Shown here: positions 15,278 to 22,567 of the stretch, piece after piece
Position numbering within the stretch: position 1 is the first letter of the stretch
How the letters are laid out: each line of letters begins with the position of its first letter
IMG/VR virus record: IMGVR_UViG_3300034106_000815
Span: 1 to 32,980 of that record
DNA length: 32,980 bases
Strand: one strand, 5' to 3'
DNA from: a virus
Translations under genes and position numbers: made by a program
Notes under the pieces: generated by a model
Seen by the model: only the letters and a program-made list of their open reading frames with translations
What the model was told of the DNA's origin: nothing
The model's database searches: none

Positions 15278-15727
15278 TCATTCTGTGGATAACCTTGGTA
15301 TCGCATCTGTGGATAAGTCCTCGATGACCTCGACATGTCGCAGCGCCGCGAGGCGCATGTCCTGAACGTTAAGCGTAATCTGCGGTGCTTTTTGCACGCC
15401 ATATAGCTTTTGGTTCCATCGTTCGGCTATCCACTGCCGCGCCTGGATCTGTAGCCGCGCCTTCGCCGCCTGCTCCGGCTCGGAGCTATCCGCGATCTCT
15501 AGCGCCTGCATTGCGTAGCTCGTCGCAGCCTTCGCACGCGCACGGGCGATTTTAGTCTCATCTGGATCAACTTCGTCAAACCACGCTTGCAGCGGCCTTC
15601 GGCCCACGCCGATCTCGTAGCATATCTGCGAGATTGTTTTACCGTCCTCAATCATGGCCCAGATCATTTCCTCTGGCATTGACTGAAGCGCCTCAAGATC
15701 GGACTTGTATTTTGGCCTTCCAGGCAT
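15278..15727 (-). CDS. terS: Terminase small subunit (TerS)
   Basis: This 149-aa protein begins MPGRPKYKSDLEALQSM and has a helix-turn-helix at about residues 28-50 (GKTISQICYEIGVGRRPLQA), followed by long helices (ARARAKAATSYAMQALEIAD; ARLQIQARQWIAERWNQKLY). This is the usual plan of phage terminase small subunits, which bind the packaging site and hand DNA to TerL. GGAGG precedes the ATG. The last twelve residues (LSTDAIPRLSTE) are written by two TTATCCACAGA repeats, which are perfect DnaA boxes. It lies upstream of terL with a 349-bp gap, unusually large for a ter pair. Confidence 0.88.
   Translation of the reverse strand: MPGRPKYKSDLEALQSMPEEMIWAMIEDGKTISQICYEIGVGRRPLQAWFDEVDPDETKIARARAKAATSYAMQALEIADSSEPEQAAKARLQIQARQWIAERWNQKLYGVQKAPQITLNVQDMRLAALRHVEVIEDLSTDAIPRLSTE
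15284..15316 (-). promoter_or_regulatory. Two perfect DnaA boxes inside the 3' end of terS
   Basis: On the minus strand TTATCCACA occurs at 15316-15308 and again at 15292-15284, in the same orientation 24 bp apart; both continue GA. This is the full consensus box for DnaA. A one-mismatch TTGTCCACA lies at 15111-15103. They probably mark a place where the host initiator binds. Confidence 0.65.
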
Positions 15728-15780
15728 GTTAAAACGGCCTCCAAGCGATTGTTTTGGTCAGGACATAGGTAGACATCAAC

Positions 15781-16452
15781 TTAGCCCTTCGCGGCCTTCT
15801 GCGGCAGCGTGAACATTTTAGGCAAACCGACAGGCGCATCAACGTCGAAATCGTTCTCGATGTCCTCGAACCCTGAAGCACCTCCAGCCGGCCTTTCCTG
15901 CTTCACCTCGATGACCGCTGCCCGAAACGGGATTTCCTCCTTGAGCCGCCAGATGTCCTGTCCGATGCCTGACGATACCATCTGCTCCAACTCTGCGATT
16001 GTCCAGACCTGTCTGACATCTGGCCTGATCGCTTGATACTGCACCGCATCAGCTTCAGTCTGGACGACAACCATCACCCCGCGTTCGGTCTGACCTTCGA
16101 CTGCCTTGACCTGACTGATCGGCTCAAGTCCTTCGGACACTGCCCAGGCATCCAAAGCCTTGAAGGCTCTAACCATCCCATCGCAAGCCGCCTTGAACTT
16201 TTCCTCGTCCTGCTTACCCTGAGCATCCCACACGCGCTCGCTCTGAGCGTAAAAACGCTCCCTGAACACACTAGGAACTAAAGTAATCACCCTGCCGATT
16301 CCCCATTTCCGCTCATGTTCACCCTGAGCCTGATCGATTTCAACGAGCCTAGCCTTCATGAACCTAGACCACTCAGACTCCGGAAACGCCAGCTTCTGAA
16401 CCTCTGGCAATTCTCCGCGATTTCTTTTCTTAGCTTTACTCACCACATCCAT
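15781..16452 (-). CDS. Unknown protein upstream of terS
   Basis: This 223-aa charged protein is not recognised. It starts near MDVVSKAKKRNRGELPEVQK and contains SEWSRFMKARLVEIDQAQGE, WGIGRVITLVPSVFRERFYA and a C-terminal acidic stretch DIENDFDVDAPVGLPKMF. No membrane helix or catalytic motif stands out. AAGGAG touches the ATG at 16452, so the true start may instead be the GTG at 16446 or 16443; a GTG at 16464 gives four more residues. It lies directly after the repeat array and before terS, so it could be the first gene of the late operon, or a DNA-binding partner of the repeats. Confidence 0.65.
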   Translation of the reverse strand: MDVVSKAKKRNRGELPEVQKLAFPESEWSRFMKARLVEIDQAQGEHERKWGIGRVITLVPSVFRERFYAQSERVWDAQGKQDEEKFKAACDGMVRAFKALDAWAVSEGLEPISQVKAVEGQTERGVMVVVQTEADAVQYQAIRPDVRQVWTIAELEQMVSSGIGQDIWRLKEEIPFRAAVIEVKQERPAGGASGFEDIENDFDVDAPVGLPKMFTLPQKAAKG

Positions 16453-16471
16453 CTCCTTGTTCACGCTTGCC

Positions 16472-16637
16472 GGTCAAATCGTGACCATTTGACCGCTCTA
16501 CCCTTCCCCGGTCAAATCGCGGGCGGTCAAATCGTCAAAGGTATACCCTTTTGACGATTCGACCGGACATTGCCTGCGGTCAAATCGTCACGATTCGACC
16601 ACGATTCGACCACGATTTGACCACCCCAAATTTGACC
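16472..16637. repeat. Ten-copy GGTCAAATCG repeat array (iteron/operator type)
   Basis: Four perfect plus-strand copies begin at 16472, 16510, 16525 and 16578. One perfect inverted copy (CGATTTGACC) ends at 16622; three inverted copies with one change (CGATTCGACC) lie at 16555, 16591 and 16602; two weaker inverted copies lie at 16485 and 16628. The last close copies are spaced 11 bp, about one helical turn. Copies at 16525 and 16555 form a 40-bp dyad around GTATAC. The array fills the gap between the primase-helicase and the next gene. Confidence 0.9.
16487..16515 (-). promoter_or_regulatory. Candidate sigma70-like promoter within the repeat array
   Basis: On the minus strand TTGACC (16515-16510) and TCAAAT (16492-16487) are separated by 17 bases. 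Three array repeats cover the -35, the -10 and the expected start near 16480. The match to -10 is only four of six, so activity may depend on a protein binding the repeats. It would drive the late genes from 16452 leftward. Confidence 0.45.
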
Positions 16638-16638
16638 C

Positions 16639-18717
16639 CTAAAAGGACTGCTCATCGACCTTAACGGCATCCTCTATCCACACCCACTCGTTATCAATCC
16701 TAACATTTAATGGCCTTCCTTTTTCACTCCTGACCCTTCTCCAAGCCGACCTAAACGCCTCATCGCCCTCCTCATCAGTGCCCATTTTTTGAGCAAAAAC
16801 AGCCCTCCACTGGTCAAGCCTGACGCATTTTCTGGTTCCAGCAGAAACCTTCCAATGTGTACCTTTAGTATTAATCGCCTCACTTAGCGCATCTACTGCT
16901 ATTGCCTGATTTCGACCCTTCCCTGACCTGTTCAGGGCTTCCTTTTTGGCATCACTCATGCCTGAGCGTACTGATTCATCGCTCGGCTGGACGGCTAAAG
17001 ACTTGCGTCCTTCGTCAAGGCTAAGGCTTGGCTTGCCTTCGTCCTCGATGTCGATTTCGACCATCTCGAACCCAAATCTCAGGCCATCCTCGCCGTCCTT
17101 TTGCTTTGAAACCGTCAAAACGCCTCGCGGCTGATCCTCAAAACGGATCAATTCAAGCTCTGTATCGACGGCTCCGAGCAGGCTGGAATGGCCCCGCAGA
17201 CCCTTTGCTGCATCCTTTCCAGAGTGGTGGATGACCATCAGCGCGGCCTCGAATTCCTCCTGCAAGTAGCCGCATGACGTAATGAAAGCTCCCATGTCCT
17301 CGCTGGAATTCTCATTTCCACCGCCAAATGCTCTGGCTAAGGTATCGATAACGATCAAGTCCACCTTGATCTTTATGGCATCGTTTAGCTCCTTGATGGC
17401 AACTGACAGGCTGGCTATGTCCTCCGCGCTGCTTCTAAGGTTGATCTGGTGGCGTACAAAGTAGATCGGGATGCCTCCCTCGATGTTGTGGTGGATGCGG
17501 CAGGCTTTAATCCGCGCCCCTATGCCGCCGTGGCCTTCGCCAGCGATGTAGATGACCGCTCCGTTGTCCGATGGCTTCGCCTGATGCCCAAACCACTGGG
17601 CCTCGCGGGCAATCGCTGCCGCGATGTCCAGGGCTATGAATGACTTAAATGATCCTGGGGGACCGTACAGCGCTACGAAACCATTTCTAGGGATAACCTT
17701 ATCGACAAGCCACTCGACAGGCTCATCCCTGATTTCGTCCCATGCTTCGAGCGTGATGGCTCTACGCTGCGCCTTTTGCTTCGCATCTGGCGCTTCTGGT
17801 GCCTTTGGCGTTGCTTGGGTTTGCTCTGCCGGCGTAGCCGGCATTGCTGCCTCTGGTGGCTTTTCCTTGAGGCGCTCTGGCGTCCTGATCTCCTGCTCCG
17901 AGGTGATTGGGGCTTGCCCCTTGACCAGATCGGCGAGATCCTGCCGCGTCTTGCCTTGCAGGTGTATCCACTCATAGGCATCGTCGCCCAGGTCATCGCC
18001 ACCCAGGTCGATGATCCTGACCGACTTGGCTACCGGCAGAATCTTGGCTGCTGCCTTCCTGGCGTACTTCCAGCCGGGCTGATCGTTGTCCGGGAGGATG
18101 ACAACATTGGCCCCTGCGAAGTATTGCGTGATAGCCTCCGGCCATGAGCCGCTGCCGGCGTGGGACGTTGTGGCGACTGAGCCGAGCGAGATGATCGCGT
18201 CTGCCGCCTTCTCGCCTTCCGTCAGATAGACGTAACGTCCCTTGGAGATCGCGTCGAGCAGCTCGGGCAGCTTGTACGGGACGATCCTCGCGTCACCCAT
18301 TGCCGCGTGTCTGCGGCCTGCCTCGTCCACCTTGATGAGCTTGTAGTCCTTGCCTTTGCTGTCCGTTGTCCTATACCGCTGCTTGATGAATAGGACTACG
18401 CCTTCCTCGTCGGTGTAGTTCCACTCATGCTCAAGCTGCCGGCTTGCCACCATCGGCTTGATGAGCGACAAGGGTTCGGGCCTTTGCTCTAGCTCGGGCA
18501 GCATTCCTCTCTCGCGCATCACGTTAAAGACGGTTCCCTGATCGCATCCACCGTGACAGTGGAAGAGAGGTTTCCCGTCTGTGCCATCACTGATTGACAG
18601 TGACGGGTTCTTGTCTCCATTGCCTCTGCCATGCCCTGGCACTGGGCAGGAGGCGAGCCATTGCCCGTTGACCTTCTTGGCGTTGCCCAGGGTTTTTGCT
18701 ATTTCTTCGGCTTGCAT
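16639..18717 (-). CDS. Bifunctional primase-helicase with RepA-like ATPase
   Basis: This 692-aa protein starts at the ATG at 18717 (MQAEEIAKTLGNAKKVNGQW), after TAAGG. A longer TTG start would lie beyond the preceding terminator and is rejected. Residues 20-62 form a CHC2-like zinc finger (C24, H29, C54, C58 in FHCHGGCDQG). A TOPRIM domain follows (E167 in LTEGEKAAD; D210/D212 in ILPDNDQPG). A Pro/Ala linker (about 285-320) leads to a RepA/RecA-type ATPase with Walker A GPPGSFKS at 352-359, LIVIDTL at 454-460 and VIHHSGKD near 495. A C-terminal helical domain may bind DNA. It primes and unwinds phage DNA. Confidence 0.9.
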   Translation of the reverse strand: MQAEEIAKTLGNAKKVNGQWLASCPVPGHGRGNGDKNPSLSISDGTDGKPLFHCHGGCDQGTVFNVMRERGMLPELEQRPEPLSLIKPMVASRQLEHEWNYTDEEGVVLFIKQRYRTTDSKGKDYKLIKVDEAGRRHAAMGDARIVPYKLPELLDAISKGRYVYLTEGEKAADAIISLGSVATTSHAGSGSWPEAITQYFAGANVVILPDNDQPGWKYARKAAAKILPVAKSVRIIDLGGDDLGDDAYEWIHLQGKTRQDLADLVKGQAPITSEQEIRTPERLKEKPPEAAMPATPAEQTQATPKAPEAPDAKQKAQRRAITLEAWDEIRDEPVEWLVDKVIPRNGFVALYGPPGSFKSFIALDIAAAIAREAQWFGHQAKPSDNGAVIYIAGEGHGGIGARIKACRIHHNIEGGIPIYFVRHQINLRSSAEDIASLSVAIKELNDAIKIKVDLIVIDTLARAFGGGNENSSEDMGAFITSCGYLQEEFEAALMVIHHSGKDAAKGLRGHSSLLGAVDTELELIRFEDQPRGVLTVSKQKDGEDGLRFGFEMVEIDIEDEGKPSLSLDEGRKSLAVQPSDESVRSGMSDAKKEALNRSGKGRNQAIAVDALSEAINTKGTHWKVSAGTRKCVRLDQWRAVFAQKMGTDEEGDEAFRSAWRRVRSEKGRPLNVRIDNEWVWIEDAVKVDEQSF

Positions 18718-18741
18718 TTGAGCCTTACTTTTTTCAGAGTC

Positions 18742-18768
18742 AAAAAAACCGGGACCAACTGGCCCCGG
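18742..18768 (-). terminator. Intrinsic terminator between SSB and primase-helicase
   Basis: The minus-strand RNA forms CCGGGGCC-AGUU-GGUCCCGG, an eight-pair stem with one G-U, followed by seven U residues. It ends 24 bases before the primase ATG with no promoter between, so the primase must rely on read-through or antitermination. Confidence 0.88.
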
Positions 18769-18786
18769 CCTCCTCAAGACTTAACG

Positions 18787-19377
18787 TCAGAACATCTCGT
18801 CATCGTTTTCCTCGACAGCCCGCTGCGCCGCCGTCTTCGCCACAGGCGCTGGTGCTGGTGCTGGTGCTGGTGCTGCGACTTCCTCGACACTGCCGGCATC
18901 CATACCCGCAGGCCGGGCGATCCAATCGACGACATCGAACTGAGGGATGCGCGTAGTGCCCTTGCCGATCTTCTCCAGCTTGCTTCCCTTGTACTCGCAG
19001 ACAGGAACCAGAGACTCGTTAAGCGGCAGCGCCTTGCGCTCCTCCATGCACTTAACGTAAAGCTGCTCAAGGCCCATGTTCGGGCCTACGCCGTTCGATG
19101 ACCACTCGCAGGTGCCGAGTTGCTTGTTGTAAAACGTGACGTTAAAGCCGCGTTTATGTTCCGGTGTCGGCTGCGCACCTTTGCGGCCTACGGCTGCATC
19201 GGGTTGCCAATCGCGTACACCTACACCGAGCAGGAGCCACCCGGTTTGCACATTGTCAACATCGAAGATGACCTTCTTGAATTGGATTTCCTCTCCTTGG
19301 GAGTTCGTCCAGGCATTCGCTTGAGGCGAGAACCGGATGAAGTTCCCATTGCCACCGCCAGAAGATAGATTAAGCAT
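18787..19377 (-). CDS. Single-stranded DNA-binding protein
   Basis: This 196-aa protein (MLNLSSGGGNGNFIRFSPQA) has a beta-rich body of about 140 residues, consistent with an OB fold, then a Pro/Ala linker written by a GCTGGT/GCACCA-type DNA repeat near 18848, and a C-terminal tail EENDDEMF. A very acidic tail ending in an aromatic residue after a flexible linker is the signature of phage SSBs that recruit partners. A TTG at 19395 could extend the N-terminus by six residues, but the ATG is preferred although its ribosome site is weak. It lies between the Fe-S nuclease and the primase-helicase. Confidence 0.8.
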   Translation of the reverse strand: MLNLSSGGGNGNFIRFSPQANAWTNSQGEEIQFKKVIFDVDNVQTGWLLLGVGVRDWQPDAAVGRKGAQPTPEHKRGFNVTFYNKQLGTCEWSSNGVGPNMGLEQLYVKCMEERKALPLNESLVPVCEYKGSKLEKIGKGTTRIPQFDVVDWIARPAGMDAGSVEEVAAPAPAPAPAPVAKTAAQRAVEENDDEMF

Positions 19378-19422
19378 TTTGCGTTTCGCTTTCAAAGGTT
19401 GAGGTTTCGCCCAGAGCGGGCA

Positions 19423-20532
19423 TTATTGACGCAGGCTTGCGTCCCTTGCAATAGTGATTCCCGAACTTTCCTTTACGGTTAGCTCTTCAAGAATCGCCTT
19501 TTGCTCTTTCGGCAGCAGCTTTTCGGCTGCTGCGGGTGTGATGAACTCTGTTGAATAGAGTTGATCGACGTTGATTCCTGCATCGATCAGGGCTTGCTTT
19601 GCCTTCTGCTCATCGCCCCACTTGCGCGCTGCCCGCTTGGGCGCGAGCTGCCAACCCGGCAGCGTGCCCCCGGCCTTCATGCGCTCTAGGGCGTGCTTGC
19701 GCAGCGCGTCGATGAATGACTCTGCGATAGGTGCGCGATCTAGGAGGCTGCTGACCTGCTCATCGGAAAGCGTTACCATGACCTGATTGATCTCATCCTT
19801 CGTCATCGCGGTGATGTTGGGCTGCGCCTCGATGACATCGAATGACTCCTGCTGCGCAGGGCATGTCAGCTTTGCTGGGCAGTACTGGCAAGCCTTCTCT
19901 GAAGGCTTAGGTTTTGCCTGCGTGTCCATCACTTCGTAGATCGCTGGGATAAGTTGCTCATGCTCCCACTTGCGAAGATCAGTGATGTCCATAACGTGAA
20001 TGCGCACACCACCAGCGCGAGGCTGGTTGATCTGTAGCTCGATCTTTTCGATCTCGTTGAGCTTCATCGACTTGATCGCGGCCAGCGCGTAGACCTTCAG
20101 TTGATTGCTGTCCTCATCGACGTAGTTAGCGCCTGTCTTCAGGTCGGCCACGATGAGAACCTTTTTGTCCTTTGACACGCCGATAACGTCAGCCGTTCCT
20201 CGCAACCTGATTTCATCGCTCTCAAGGTAGGAGACTTTGGACTCGATTCTGACGTTGTACCTACCGACAAAATCCTCGATGTCCTTGATGCATTGCAGGT
20301 GATCCTCTGCCATATCGCAGTGCCACTTTGCGAGCTTCACGCCTTCGACGGTTGCGCCGAGGTGATTCATCGGGTCATCGTCGAACTGGTAGCAGTCCTC
20401 AGCCAGCGCGTGAATGGCTGTGCCAGCTTGCGCCGCGTCCCCGCTAGGCGTTGGCGGTATGTCCTTAGACAGCCTTGCACTGGCAGGACAGGCAATCCAG
20501 CGATCTGCTGCCGACGGGCGTAGCTCAATCAT
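19423..20532 (-). CDS. Cas4/AddB-like Fe-S PD-(D/E)XK nuclease (DUF2800)
   Basis: The start is the ATG at 20532 (MIELRPSAADRWIACPASAR), with GAAGGAA upstream, giving 369 aa. The nuclease core shows H41 in GTAIHALAE, E98, D115 in RGTADVIGV, and D130-x-K132 in VADLKTG. C15 pairs with a distant C215-x2-C218-x5-C224 in ACQYCPAKLTCPAQ; this one-plus-three cysteine layout holds a 4Fe-4S cluster in Cas4, AddB and DUF2800 proteins. It probably resects or trims DNA ends for recombination alongside the SSB. No Cas1/Cas2 is present, so it is not a CRISPR enzyme here. The first eight bases overlap the previous gene. Confidence 0.87.
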   Translation of the reverse strand: MIELRPSAADRWIACPASARLSKDIPPTPSGDAAQAGTAIHALAEDCYQFDDDPMNHLGATVEGVKLAKWHCDMAEDHLQCIKDIEDFVGRYNVRIESKVSYLESDEIRLRGTADVIGVSKDKKVLIVADLKTGANYVDEDSNQLKVYALAAIKSMKLNEIEKIELQINQPRAGGVRIHVMDITDLRKWEHEQLIPAIYEVMDTQAKPKPSEKACQYCPAKLTCPAQQESFDVIEAQPNITAMTKDEINQVMVTLSDEQVSSLLDRAPIAESFIDALRKHALERMKAGGTLPGWQLAPKRAARKWGDEQKAKQALIDAGINVDQLYSTEFITPAAAEKLLPKEQKAILEELTVKESSGITIARDASLRQ

Positions 20533-20749
20533 GGCGATTTTCCTTCTCACGCGATTGCAGATACTCATCTGTTAGGCACTGGTACGCGAGGCTTCTCACT
20601 TCGTCAGTGACCGCCCATCCAAGGTCTTCGCGGTCCAGCAGGCGGCGCAGCAGTTCGCTCTTAGCCATGCTGCGTTTTCTTTCTTGCTCTAGCTGAGTGC
20701 CGAGGAAGATGATGTGATTTCTGAGGGTCTGTCTTTCTTCGTCGTTCAT
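20525..20749 (-). CDS. Small helical early protein
   Basis: This is a 74-aa charged helical protein starting [20 protein letters not shown], with GGAGAAAG before the ATG at 20749. It continues EQERKRSMAKSELLRRLLDR. Longer frames upstream overlap the HTH gene and lack ribosome signals. Its stop overlaps the nuclease start by eight bases. No family is recognised. It belongs to the row of small early proteins; a role as a modulator of host or nuclease function is only inferred from position. Confidence 0.65.
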   Translation of the reverse strand: MNDEERQTLRNHIIFLGTQLEQERKRSMAKSELLRRLLDREDLGWAVTDEVRSLAYQCLTDEYLQSREKENRHD

Positions 20750-21027
20750 TTGCGCTTTCTCCTTATTGACTCGTCTGACCGATATGGCCTGGGGCAATCT
20801 TCTGGCGGCACTATCACGCACCACACTGCTCGATGCGCTCCCGGTGTTTTCCCTCGCACCCACCTGTCGATGTAAGAGTCAGGCATTGCCCGCAGAATGC
20901 GAGCCAGATGCGCTTGATACATTGACGGTATCCTCTCAAGCATCTCGGCAACTGTGAGTCCGTCGGGGTTTGCGTGTAGAAGCGCCCTAACCTGGGCAAT
21001 GCGCCGGCTGCTTTTGGTGTCTGTCAT
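20746..21027 (-). CDS. Winged-helix-like early DNA-binding protein
   Basis: This 93-aa protein starts [20 protein letters not shown], with GAGGAT upstream. Residues 8-55 look like a helix-turn-helix or winged-helix ([20 protein letters not shown] then [19 protein letters not shown]), followed by a beta-like [19 protein letters not shown] and a basic tail. The fold suggests DNA binding, possibly transcriptional control of the early or middle genes. It overlaps both neighbours by ATGA. Confidence 0.7.
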   Translation of the reverse strand: MTDTKSSRRIAQVRALLHANPDGLTVAEMLERIPSMYQAHLARILRAMPDSYIDRWVRGKTPGAHRAVWCVIVPPEDCPRPYRSDESIRRKRK

Positions 21028-21314
21028 TTGATCCTCGCAGGACACTCGCGGCCCTGGTTGCATTTGTTATTGCAAGGCGGGCATCCCCAGTCATCGAATA
21101 GTGGCATTTCGTCTTTGCCGATGTCCCTGATGGCCTGGGCGTTTGCTTGCAGCAGGTTGCGGAACAGAGGGTTTGTCGCGTGCATCGCGTTTTCTTCAAG
21201 CAGTGCTGCGCACGCATCACGCGCTTCCTGCGCCGCGATTGATTCAATCGTCCTAGCGAATGAATGCACCTCCTGATGCTCGCGCCAGAGCGTTGCGATT
21301 TGCTCATTGGTCAT
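21024..21314 (-). CDS. Early protein with Cys-rich C-terminus
   Basis: The protein has 96 aa, [20 protein letters not shown] onward, with AAGGGGG before the ATG. A helical first two thirds ([16 protein letters not shown]) is followed by [20 protein letters not shown], with five cysteines in sixteen residues, probably binding zinc or a metal cluster. Such tails occur in other small phage proteins of unknown role. It couples to its neighbours by ATGA overlaps. Confidence 0.65.
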   Translation of the reverse strand: MTNEQIATLWREHQEVHSFARTIESIAAQEARDACAALLEENAMHATNPLFRNLLQANAQAIRDIGKDEMPLFDDWGCPPCNNKCNQGRECPARIK

Positions 21315-21544
21315 GACTGCCCCCTTGCTCGGATGGCGGCGGCGTATGTCGGCCAAGCCAACAAAGTGTTTTTGTCCTCACACACCTTCGCACACGCCTC
21401 GCGCTCATCAGCACGAACAAGTTCGGCAAAGCGTTTGTCTCTTAGCGCAGACCACTCATCATCGTTTGGCTCCACATCTTCTGTGTGAGTGTCGGCGTAT
21501 TCCGCTGCCTCCCGCGCCATGCGGATGATGTCGTCGCGGGTCAT
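21311..21544 (-). CDS. Small conserved early phage protein
   Basis: The protein is 77 aa, beginning [20 protein letters not shown] and ending [12 protein letters not shown], with [10 protein letters not shown] near residue 48. This [16 protein letters not shown] pattern is common in short early proteins of phages that infect proteobacteria, where it is annotated as hypothetical. No biochemical function is known to me. It overlaps its neighbours by ATGA. Confidence 0.7.
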   Translation of the reverse strand: MTRDDIIRMAREAAEYADTHTEDVEPNDDEWSALRDKRFAELVRADEREACAKVCEDKNTLLAWPTYAAAIRARGQS

Positions 21545-21957
21545 GTGTTCTTCTCCTTTATGCCGTGCGCGGCTTCTGCAAATCGAGCGCCCGCCATAAA
21601 TAAATCAAAATCAAAGCACGAAAGGACGCGACGACCTGATTCAATCTGCTCATCCGTCAGCGGCTTGCGCTGTGCTGGCTGTGCGGTCAGTCCTGCGGTC
21701 ATGTTGTCAATCTGCGTGAGTACGCCTATCAGGTCGTCAAACGGCTTCCACTGCGGTGCGGTGGCCTTATAGTGCTTTTGCCAAATAGCTTCAGCAAGGC
21801 GCTTTGCATGGCCGTAGGCGTCAGCCTCCTGCACAGGTGCTGCGGGTGGGGTGGTGTAAAGCGGTATGTTGTGGTAATCGTCTTTCCACAGCGATATATG
21901 CACCTCGTCTGACTGCATCCACGCCACCGGCTCCTGCTTCATTGCGTCAATGCTCAT
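21541..21957 (-). CDS. Early protein with PVAWMQ/PLYTTPP motif
   Basis: The protein has 138 aa from the ATG at 21957 (MSIDAMKQEPVAWMQSDEVH), chosen because GGAGG lies just upstream and it overlaps the previous stop by ATGA. The EPVAWMQ and IPLYTTPPAAP phrases mark a widespread phage module of unknown function, often at the start of early hypothetical proteins. The C-terminal part has LTDEQIESGRRVLSCFDFDL. Role unknown. Confidence 0.7.
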   Translation of the reverse strand: MSIDAMKQEPVAWMQSDEVHISLWKDDYHNIPLYTTPPAAPVQEADAYGHAKRLAEAIWQKHYKATAPQWKPFDDLIGVLTQIDNMTAGLTAQPAQRKPLTDEQIESGRRVLSCFDFDLFMAGARFAEAAHGIKEKNT

Positions 21958-22154
21958 TTCGTCCTCCAGCATCTGATCGTGCCGTCTGGCATCATCTTGA
22001 CGGAGAACTTGGTCTTGTTGATCTTGCTGTGCCTGTACGCTGCGACAGAAACTCGGTTTCTACCGATCTCATTAGGGATCGCAAACGAGTCGCCCGGCTC
22101 CATTTGATCGAAAGGAAACGTCTTAGGCATCGGGATATTCTTTTCAATCTTCAT
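21954..22154 (-). CDS. DUF7303-like small early protein
   Basis: The protein is 66 aa: MKIEKNIPMPKTFPFDQMEP, then GDSFAIPNEIGRNRVSVAAY, then a C-terminal KFSVKMMPDGTIRCWRTK. The IPMP, MEPGDSF and R-x-W-R phrases match a short phage family I recall as DUF7303. It is basic and may bind nucleic acid, but this is not established. ATGA couplings join both sides. Confidence 0.7.
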   Translation of the reverse strand: MKIEKNIPMPKTFPFDQMEPGDSFAIPNEIGRNRVSVAAYRHSKINKTKFSVKMMPDGTIRCWRTK

Positions 22155-22333
22155 GGCGCATCCTTTGTGCGGTTTTCGTTTGTACGCATCGCGCAGGCCC
22201 AGCCAGCCATTGCGCCACGGTTAGCGGCCTCCTCGATGATGCGCCGCACTTCATCCGCAGTGAGCAACCCCACTGCATTGGCAGGCGGTGCCATCTGCTC
22301 GACGATCTCCTTGACGGACTCCTTGAGGCTCAT
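22151..22333 (-). CDS. Small early protein, unknown
   Basis: This 60-aa protein, MSLKESVKEIVEQMAPPANA, has a mostly helical body with LLTADEVRRIIEEAANRGAM. No family recognised. It is kept because it links to both neighbours by four-base overlaps and shares their reading style. Confidence 0.6.
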   Translation of the reverse strand: MSLKESVKEIVEQMAPPANAVGLLTADEVRRIIEEAANRGAMAGWACAMRTNENRTKDAP

Positions 22334-22518
22334 AGCACCCCCAGCAGCAGCGCCGTGAGCAGACCGACCATGACGACGATGCTGACACCGACGACGATGC
22401 GGTCTGCTTTGGTCATTGGGGTGTACGGCTCATAGATCGCGCCGCGAGAGTAGGGGCCGAAGGCAGACTCCATCGTTCGATGCACTCGGCCTGTGTGGTT
22501 GCTGTGGTTGTGATTCAT
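22330..22518 (-). CDS. Small early membrane protein
   Basis: This 62-aa protein has a His/Asn-rich start (MNHNHSNHTGRVHRTMESA) and a C-terminal hydrophobic helix at about residues 41-62 (RIVVGVSIVVMVGLLTALLL). AGGAGAA precedes the ATG. It should insert in the host inner membrane with its N-terminus in the cytoplasm or periplasm. Early membrane peptides of phages sometimes block superinfection or host functions, but nothing specific shows that here. It is the first gene after the 22535-22560 terminator. Confidence 0.65.
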   Translation of the reverse strand: MNHNHSNHTGRVHRTMESAFGPYSRGAIYEPYTPMTKADRIVVGVSIVVMVGLLTALLLGVL

Positions 22519-22534
22519 GTTGCGTTCTCCTGTG

Positions 22535-22560
22535 AAAAATGCCCGGCTCTTAGGCCGGGC
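22535..22560 (-). terminator. Intrinsic terminator after the first early gene
   Basis: The minus-strand RNA forms GCCCGGC-CUAAGA-GCCGGGC, a perfect seven-pair stem, followed by AUUUUU. It follows the 58-aa gene by seven bases. The next gene begins 17 bases later with only a ribosome site between, so the rest of the early operon needs read-through, antitermination or a promoter inside the 58-aa gene. Confidence 0.88.
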
Positions 22561-22567
22561 TTGTTGA

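Noticed and set aside
16472-16637. Repeat array as a CRISPR
   Set aside because: Repeats are about 10 bp, occur in both orientations and have irregular short gaps, with no spacers or cas genes.
18718-18777. TTG-initiated N-terminal extension of the primase-helicase
   Set aside because: It would run across the intrinsic terminator at 18742-18768, while the ATG at 18717 has a ribosome site and leads into the zinc finger.
18842-18873. GCTGGT repeats as a regulatory microsatellite
   Set aside because: They encode the Ala-Pro linker of the SSB-like protein, which explains them.
19423-20532. Cas4 belonging to a CRISPR adaptation module
   Set aside because: No cas1, cas2 or repeat-spacer array is present; context is phage recombination.
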